In this document: piece after piece, positions 1-4,679 of the stretch | Numbering within the stretch: position 1 is the stretch's first letter | Layout: every line of letters begins with the position of its first letter | Assembly (NCBI GenBank): GCA_021802595.1 | Contig: JAJZRT010000194.1 | Span: 805 to 7,015 of the forward strand | DNA from: Pseudomonadota bacterium | Lineage (GTDB): Bacteria > Pseudomonadota > Gammaproteobacteria > Burkholderiales > Thiobacillaceae | Reading direction: 5' to 3' | DNA length: 6,211 bases | Translations under genes and position numbers: made by a program | The notes under the pieces: generated by a model | Databases searched by the model: none | Told to the model about the DNA's origin: nothing | Seen by the model: only the letters and a program-made list of their open reading frames with translations

Positions 1-1182
1 ATCTATGCCGCCGGATGGCCGCCCGTTCAGCAGCGCGCGGAGCTGATCGCGGTCCTCTGCCTGTTGCGGCGTTTCCTTCAACAGCGCTCGCGCACCGGCA
101 AAGGTCTGGAACAGTTGCCCGTCCAGATCGTTGCGGTCGGTAACGACGACTATCGTCGGATTCTGCATCTCCGGCTGTTGCATCAGCTTGCCGGTGAAGC
201 ACACCATGGAAATGCTCTTGCCCGAGCCCTGGGTGTGCCAGACGATACCGCCCTTGCGCGAGCCGGGCACCACCCGCTTTCCATAAGTGGCGCGCTCCTC
301 CTCTGCCTTATTCACTGCGGCTTGCGGCTGCGTGGCCGCAATCACCGTGGCGCGCACTGCCTCGCGTACGGCATGGAATTGGTGATATCCGGCGATTTTC
401 TTGATGATGCCGTCGTCGCCCTGCTCGAACAGAATGAAGTAACGTAAATAGTCCAACAATAATTCCGGCGCGAAGAAGCCGCGCACCACTTTCTCCAGCT
501 CGAACTCCAGCAGCGGCCGGTCGTTCTCGTTGCGCAGGGTGCGCCAGGGCAGAAACCGCTCCCGGTCCGCCGGCAGTGAACGCACGCGCGCATGCAGGCC
601 GTCCGAAATCACCAGCGCCTCGTTGAATACGAACAGGTCGGTGATCTCGGCCTTGTAGGTTTCCAGCTGGTTGAACGCCGACCAGATATCCGCCTGCTCC
701 GTCGCCGGGTTCTTGAGTTCGATCACCGCAATGGGCATGCCGTTGATAAAGCACACCAGATCGGGCCGGCGCGGCTGCTTGGTGCCCTGCACCGTGTACT
801 GGTTCACCACCAGAAACTGGTTTTGTTCCGGATGTTCAAAGTCGATCAGGCGCACGCGGTCGCCGCGCTTCTCGCCATCGCGTTGCACCTCCACCGGCAC
901 GCCATCGAGTAACGACTCGTGAAAACTACGATTACTTTGAATCACCGAAGGCTCATGCAGCTTGGCGACACGGTGCAACACTTCTTCCAGCGCCACGTCC
1001 GGCACAGCCGGATTCAACCGGCGCAGTGCCTCGTGCATGCGCCCCGGTAATAGCACCTGGCGGTAATCGGCGCGCTCGGGGTTGTCGCCATCCGGGGCAA
1101 TGTCCGGGCCGTGGCGATATTCCCAACCGGAATCCTGGAACCAGGTCAGCGCGAGCTGTTCCAGCTGGTCTTCAGTGATCAT
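1..1182 (-). CDS. hsdR: Type I restriction endonuclease subunit R (HsdR), N-terminal 394 codons, runs off left edge
   Basis: HsdR is the motor and nuclease subunit of a type I restriction enzyme. It translocates DNA using ATP and cuts unmethylated DNA far from the recognition site. The frame is open from ATG 1182 to base 1, and the C-terminal part is outside the window. Visible are a RecB-like PD-(D/E)xK nuclease with D141 in RRPDLV and E155/K157 in ELK; the D-to-E spacing of 14 equals that of EcoR124I (D151, E165, K167). A QxxxY motif follows (Q172 LET Y176). Walker A is HTQGSGKS (K322), followed by an SF2-type strand VVVTDRNDLD at about 345-354. The N-terminus MITEDQLEQLALTWF is typical of the family. 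The start overlaps the RhuM-Fic stop by 11 bases and has GGGAG six bases upstream. I see no frameshift or stop in the part present, so it looks intact so far. Motor motifs beyond Ia cannot be checked here. Confidence 0.96.
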   Translation of the reverse strand, partial: MITEDQLEQLALTWFQDSGWEYRHGPDIAPDGDNPERADYRQVLLPGRMHEALRRLNPAVPDVALEEVLHRVAKLHEPSVIQSNRSFHESLLDGVPVEVQRDGEKRGDRVRLIDFEHPEQNQFLVVNQYTVQGTKQPRRPDLVCFINGMPIAVIELKNPATEQADIWSAFNQLETYKAEITDLFVFNEALVISDGLHARVRSLPADRERFLPWRTLRNENDRPLLEFELEKVVRGFFAPELLLDYLRYFILFEQGDDGIIKKIAGYHQFHAVREAVRATVIAATQPQAAVNKAEEERATYGKRVVPGSRKGGIVWHTQGSGKSISMVCFTGKLMQQPEMQNPTIVVVTDRNDLDGQLFQTFAGARALLKETPQQAEDRDQLRALLNGRPSGGID

Positions 1183-2170
1183 TCGCCGCTCCCGCCAGCA
1201 TGTTCATGATGAGCCGGATCATGGTCTCTTTGTGTGCCGGATCGGATTCCGCCACCAACAAGGCCAGTGCCGCCAGACCGATGTCATTGATGACCGGATC
1301 GCCTGCATCGTCCAGCAGGCGGGCATTGCGGTTCAGGAAATCCACGAACAGGAAAGCGGCGCTGCGTTTGTTGCCGTCGGTGAACGGATGGTTCTTGATG
1401 ACGAAATACAGCAGGTGCGCGGCCTTTGCCTCCACGCTGGGGTAGGCTGGCTCGCCGAATACCGTCTGGTCGAGATTGCCGAGCAAGGCGGCGAAGGCAT
1501 CGCCCCGCTCTTGCGCGAACAACGGCGTTGCCTCGCCGCGCGTGATCAGGTCGGCCTTCAGCCCGGCCAGCGCCGCGCGCGCCTCATCCAGCGTCGGCAA
1601 TCTGCCGCCCGCAACCACCTGCGGCTCGGCCAACAGCCCCTCGTCGTAGCGTTGCAGTAACAGAAAGGTCTGGGCATAGCGCGTCACCACATCCACCAGC
1701 CCGCGTCCCTGGTCGGAAGTCAGCGCCTCCCCCGCAGCCGCCTTGCGCACCAGCGCGAGCGCCGCCTCCAGCTCCCGGGCATTTGCCTCGAACCTCTGGC
1801 GGTTCAGCGTATAGCCGCGCACTAGATGTTCTTTTAGAGTACGCGTTGCCCAGATGCGAAACTGCGTGCCGCGCGGGGACTTGACCCGATAGCCGACCGA
1901 AATAATGACGTCCAGGTTAAAGTTCTGTACCGAATAGGTTTTTCCGTCCGCCGCAGTATGTGCAAAATTTGCACATACTGCCTCCCGGTCCAGTTCCCCC
2001 TCCTGAAAGATGTTATTGATGTGCTTGGTGACGACCGAGCGCTCCCGGCCGAACAGATCCGCCATCTGTGCCTGAGACAGCCACACCGAATCACGGTCCA
2101 GCCGCACCTCCAGATGGACCTCGCCATCGGGGGCCTCATACAGGATCACTTCGCCCAAGCCGTCGCTCAT
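1172..2170 (-). CDS. RhuM-family protein with C-terminal Fic/Doc domain (332 aa)
   Basis: This is a two-part protein. Residues 1-120 match the RhuM 'virulence protein' pattern: VWLSQAQMADLFGRERSVV (29-47) looks like a helix-turn-helix, followed by the family-typical HTAADGKTY, NLDVIISVGYRV and RGTQFRIWAT stretches. A helical, alanine-rich linker covers about 125-200. The Fic/Doc domain is C-terminal, with a flap-like FGEPAYPS (238-245) and the signature HPFTDGNKRSA (261-271: H261 catalytic base, D265, N267, R269). K268 replaces the second glycine of the usual GNGR, as in phage P1 Doc, which phosphorylates EF-Tu. Chemistry here could therefore be AMP transfer or phosphate transfer; the sequence does not decide. 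No clear (S/T)xxxE(G/N) inhibitory helix is seen. There is no signal peptide or membrane segment, so it is probably cytoplasmic. Its ATG overlaps the FRG stop (ATGA), with AGGG six bases upstream. RhuM was named in a Salmonella pathogenicity island, but its function is unproven. A role in controlling the adjacent restriction enzyme is inferred from position only. Confidence 0.92.
   Translation of the reverse strand: MSDGLGEVILYEAPDGEVHLEVRLDRDSVWLSQAQMADLFGRERSVVTKHINNIFQEGELDREAVCANFAHTAADGKTYSVQNFNLDVIISVGYRVKSPRGTQFRIWATRTLKEHLVRGYTLNRQRFEANARELEAALALVRKAAAGEALTSDQGRGLVDVVTRYAQTFLLLQRYDEGLLAEPQVVAGGRLPTLDEARAALAGLKADLITRGEATPLFAQERGDAFAALLGNLDQTVFGEPAYPSVEAKAAHLLYFVIKNHPFTDGNKRSAAFLFVDFLNRNARLLDDAGDPVINDIGLAALALLVAESDPAHKETMIRLIMNMLAGAANDH
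1189..1193 (-). promoter_or_regulatory. Ribosome binding site of hsdR
   Basis: GGGAG, six bases before ATG 1182 and inside the RhuM-Fic coding end. It supports ATG 1182 as the hsdR start. Confidence 0.65.
1953..1981. repeat. Perfect 29-base palindrome inside the RhuM-Fic gene
   Basis: The arms GCAGTATGTGCAAA (1953-1966) and TTTGCACATACTGC (1968-1981) are exact reverse complements around one central base. It encodes A-V-C-A-N-F-A-H-T-A at about residues 64-73 of the RhuM region and is A+T-rich compared with its surroundings. It could be an operator for a dimeric DNA-binding protein, a transcript hairpin, or a by-product of codon choice. There is no following T-run, so it is not a typical terminator. 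Confidence 0.85.
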
Positions 2171-3393
2171 TCCTTGCCCTTTTCTTCCGCCTTGATCGCG
2201 CCCAACAATTTATCCAGCACTGCCTCGCGCGCACCGGCCGGATAACCAAGACGGCGCAACACCACGCGCGCCGCGTTGCGCATGGCGGCTTTGACGCTAT
2301 CGCGTTTATCCCAATCCACGTATTGCTTCTTGCCGAGTTCAATCGCCAGTTCCTGGGCGATCAAATCCAGGCGCGCGGGCTCAACGCCCGAGGAATCCGC
2401 GGGGTTTGCCAATACTTGTCGCAGAGATTGCACGTCGTCCTGTTCAACCGGAATCGCTGGCGGCGTGGGTGCGGCTTCAACTTGGGGTTCCTCAGATTGA
2501 GCCTTGCTCTCAATCGCCTGCTGGCGATAATCGATCGCTTCCTCGGCCACCATGATGTTGCAGTACTGCGCGGCGCCCAGCAGATCCGGGAACAGGCTGG
2601 CGTGGTGCACGTTCATCATGCGCAAATGCCGCAGGCACTCGGCGCGTTCTTCGTTGGGGATGTAAATCTTGCAGATGTATTTGGCCAGCTCTCGGGCCTC
2701 ATCATCTTCCGAGACCTGCCCGAGCACTTCATCGCGCAGCGAATCAATCAGAAAGTTTTCCAGCGTGTTGTCGTAAGCCGACGAGGTGAACAACCCGGCC
2801 TGGTTCACCAGGCGGCCGTGGTCGTCCTTGCGCGGCTCCAGCACGCTCACGTGCGGGCACTTGTCCTCGGCCTCGACGTGTGACTTGTTGAGCAGGTAAA
2901 CGGCCCGGTACGGATTGTCGTGCTCGCCGTGGCGGCGGTCTTCTTTTTCGAAGGCGAAGAACAACGCCACATAGGGCGAATAGGTCCAATCCAGCAACGG
3001 GGTCAGCAGCCCGTGGTGTTGACCCACCGCCCACAACTCGTCCTCTTCTTGGGTCTCCACCAGCGTGCGATCGGTAATCCGTCCCCGCACCGCGCGGCGG
3101 AACAGGCGCAACTGCGCCTCGGCGACTTCCTTGGTGATGATATTGCGCGGGTCGAAGCGGCCGAGCGATGGCGTCAGTGGCCAGTCGTAGCGGCGATGGC
3201 CGCGATAGATCAGTTGTGTCTTGGGCCGGTTGAAGAACGGGTCTTCCAGCAACTCGGGCAACTTACGCCAACTCGCAATCCGCGTAACTGGCACACGCCC
3301 GCTCACTTCATCGCCGGTCACCGCGAAGGCGGGCCACTCCGGCACGCGGTCGAAGTGCCGGTGGTCGATCACGTCTTCCGGTTGGGTGCTCAT
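2167..3393 (-). CDS. FRG-domain protein with an HsdR-C-terminus-like tail (408 aa)
   Basis: The FRG domain is recognisable by LIYRGHRRYDWPLTPSLGR (61-79) and by AVGQHHGLLTPLLDW (122-136) running into SPYVALFFAFE (139-149), equivalent to the family's QHxGxPTRLLDWTxSPxxALFFA. Its biochemical activity is not established. Residues about 285-320 form a low-complexity Glu/Pro/Ala/Gln linker. Residues about 340-405 form a charged helical tail containing YVDWDKRDSVKAAMRNAARV and LRRLGYP. From memory this resembles the DWxxRESVRAxxR...LRxxGYPPD pattern at the C-terminus of many HsdR proteins. ATG 3393 overlaps the hsdS stop (ATGA), and GAAGG sits six bases upstream. There is no signal peptide or membrane segment. 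FRG genes are often seen beside restriction-modification genes; the tail hints at contact with the HsdM/HsdS core, which is inference. The family call is firm, the function unknown. Confidence 0.9.
   Translation of the reverse strand: MSTQPEDVIDHRHFDRVPEWPAFAVTGDEVSGRVPVTRIASWRKLPELLEDPFFNRPKTQLIYRGHRRYDWPLTPSLGRFDPRNIITKEVAEAQLRLFRRAVRGRITDRTLVETQEEDELWAVGQHHGLLTPLLDWTYSPYVALFFAFEKEDRRHGEHDNPYRAVYLLNKSHVEAEDKCPHVSVLEPRKDDHGRLVNQAGLFTSSAYDNTLENFLIDSLRDEVLGQVSEDDEARELAKYICKIYIPNEERAECLRHLRMMNVHHASLFPDLLGAAQYCNIMVAEEAIDYRQQAIESKAQSEEPQVEAAPTPPAIPVEQDDVQSLRQVLANPADSSGVEPARLDLIAQELAIELGKKQYVDWDKRDSVKAAMRNAARVVLRRLGYPAGAREAVLDKLLGAIKAEEKGKE
2177..2183 (-). promoter_or_regulatory. Ribosome binding site of the RhuM-Fic gene
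   Basis: AAAAGGG, six bases before ATG 2170 and inside the lysine/glutamate-rich end of the FRG gene. The overlap is again ATGA. Confidence 0.6.
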
Positions 3394-4679
3394 GCGGCAC
3401 CTTCAACCGGCACGCGCAGTTCGCCGGAGAGGAGTTTGGGGAGGAGCGTGTCGCGCATGACGCCTAAAGTGCGTGACTCCTTCCTGTTTTCGATTTGCTT
3501 TTCGAGAAGCGGCGCAATGATGCCGTCTAATCTTTCCATGAGCGGCTTTGGTGGCACGGCACAAAGCGCTTCCGTTAGGTGCTTGCGCTGGATATGGCCC
3601 ATCGTGACAGCCTTACCTGCTGCGATGGCTTGGAAGTGCGAAAGATGATGCGTCGTCCAGTAAAAGTAAAACCACTTCGGATAATTGACCGATGTTACTT
3701 TGAACAGGTGCTGGTTAAGTGCACCTCGCCCACCACACCAAATATCCACTTCCAAGCTACCCGACCATGAAAAAAGCACATCGCCATCATCCACGATGTA
3801 TTCGGGTTTCAATTTGTGCGAAGCACGATCCGCCCCAACGGAGTCTCCTTTCTTAAGTTGCGCAATCTTGATGACAGGCAACCACTCGGAATCATTCTCT
3901 GGAGGAAATTTCTGGAGTGCGAGGCCGTTAAGATAATCGGCGATTCCATCAAGTGGCTTGACCTCCCACCCCTCCGGAATCTCGCCGAGTTCGGAATCGA
4001 CGAGGCGGTCGGGGAAGAGGGCGAGGCGGTCGGGGGTGAGGCCGAGGCGGCGGCAGATGGATTCGGGCGCCTCGCCGCTGGCTTTGGCGCGAACGGGGTC
4101 GAAGTCGACGAACCAGGACTTGAAGATCGCCCGCGCGATGGCCTCCAGCGTTTCGTTCATGCGGCGGTTGAGTTCGATCTTGTCGTCGAGGGTGCCGAGG
4201 ATGTGGGCGATGGCGCGTTGTTCCGGTAAGGGCGGCAACGCAATGGTGAAGTTCTCGACTGCAACTGACGGTACCCTTTGTCGCCCAGACGTGCCCTCCA
4301 TGTGTCCTATCGCGTACTGGCGAAAGTCAGGGGATCGGACAAGGTAATAAGCGAACAGGTTATCGCTCTCGTCGGGTTTCCCAGCCAAAACGATGTATTC
4401 AGTGGAGCCGTGCGCTACTACCCCTTCAGGCAATCCGGAAACAAAAGCGGTTTTGCCATTCTCAAGGCACGGAGTAATGCGGGCGATCAGAGTATCGCCA
4501 TTCTGAAACTTCACGCCCGAGCCGGTGAACTCGCGTTCATCTATACGCATTGGCGAACGCGCATGCTCAGGCAGCGCATCCATCGGGATAAATGGTGTTA
4601 CCTGTCCCCGCTTTATCGTGCGGGGAGGATTAACTGCGAATGCTTTACCGATTGCTCGGGGTTGCCACTCACCCGCCAT
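3390..4679 (-). CDS. hsdS: Type I restriction-modification specificity subunit (HsdS, 429 aa)
   Basis: HsdS binds the bipartite DNA target and is the scaffold for two HsdM and the HsdR subunits. It has the usual two-repeat layout: target-recognition domain 1 (about 1-145), a central conserved helical region beginning [17 protein letters not shown] and running through [14 protein letters not shown] to [10 protein letters not shown] (about 145-195), a linker with [11 protein letters not shown] opening domain 2 (about 230-370), and a C-terminal conserved region [20 protein letters not shown] then KLLSGELRV. Domain 2 contains [19 protein letters not shown], a strongly typical recognition-domain block. 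I place the start at ATG 4679 ([11 protein letters not shown]), not at the in-frame codon at 4745, because the extra 22 residues look non-conserved, lie inside hsdM, and GAGG is seven bases before 4679. It overlaps the hsdM end by 11 bases and the FRG start by 4. The target sequence cannot be read from this. Part of domain 2 is much less G+C-rich than neighbouring genes. Confidence 0.95.
   Translation of the reverse strand: MAGEWQPRAIGKAFAVNPPRTIKRGQVTPFIPMDALPEHARSPMRIDEREFTGSGVKFQNGDTLIARITPCLENGKTAFVSGLPEGVVAHGSTEYIVLAGKPDESDNLFAYYLVRSPDFRQYAIGHMEGTSGRQRVPSVAVENFTIALPPLPEQRAIAHILGTLDDKIELNRRMNETLEAIARAIFKSWFVDFDPVRAKASGEAPESICRRLGLTPDRLALFPDRLVDSELGEIPEGWEVKPLDGIADYLNGLALQKFPPENDSEWLPVIKIAQLKKGDSVGADRASHKLKPEYIVDDGDVLFSWSGSLEVDIWCGGRGALNQHLFKVTSVNYPKWFYFYWTTHHLSHFQAIAAGKAVTMGHIQRKHLTEALCAVPPKPLMERLDGIIAPLLEKQIENRKESRTLGVMRDTLLPKLLSGELRVPVEGAA
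3400..3404 (-). promoter_or_regulatory. Ribosome binding site of the FRG gene
   Basis: GAAGG, six bases before ATG 3393 and inside the last codons of hsdS. The ATGA stop/start overlap suggests translational coupling. Confidence 0.6.
3990..4052 (-). repeat. 21-base tandem repeat in the HsdS linker before target-recognition domain 2
   Basis: Three 7-codon units read RRLGLTP (4052-4032), DRLALFP (4031-4011) and DRLVDSE (4010-3990). Units 1 and 2 agree at 18 of 21 bases, while unit 3 shares only its first part. On the plus strand CGAGGCGG recurs at 4001, 4022 and 4043. The units lie between the central conserved helices and the second recognition domain of HsdS. Confidence 0.6.

Noticed and set aside
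1082..1660. Plus-strand open frame of 192 codons
   Set aside because: It lies across the hsdR start and the Fic domain on the opposite strand, and its translation shows no family resemblance. It is a shadow caused by high G+C.
2378..2392. Small inverted repeat CGGGC/GCCCG with a five-base loop
   Set aside because: Five-base arms in high-G+C coding sequence are expected by chance.
2068..2883. Plus-strand open frame of 271 codons
   Set aside because: It is antisense to the FRG and RhuM-Fic genes, whose minus-strand proteins have clear conserved motifs. The plus-strand product has none.
2920..3648. Plus-strand open frame of 242 codons
   Set aside because: It is antisense to the FRG domain and the hsdS end, with no recognisable motif.
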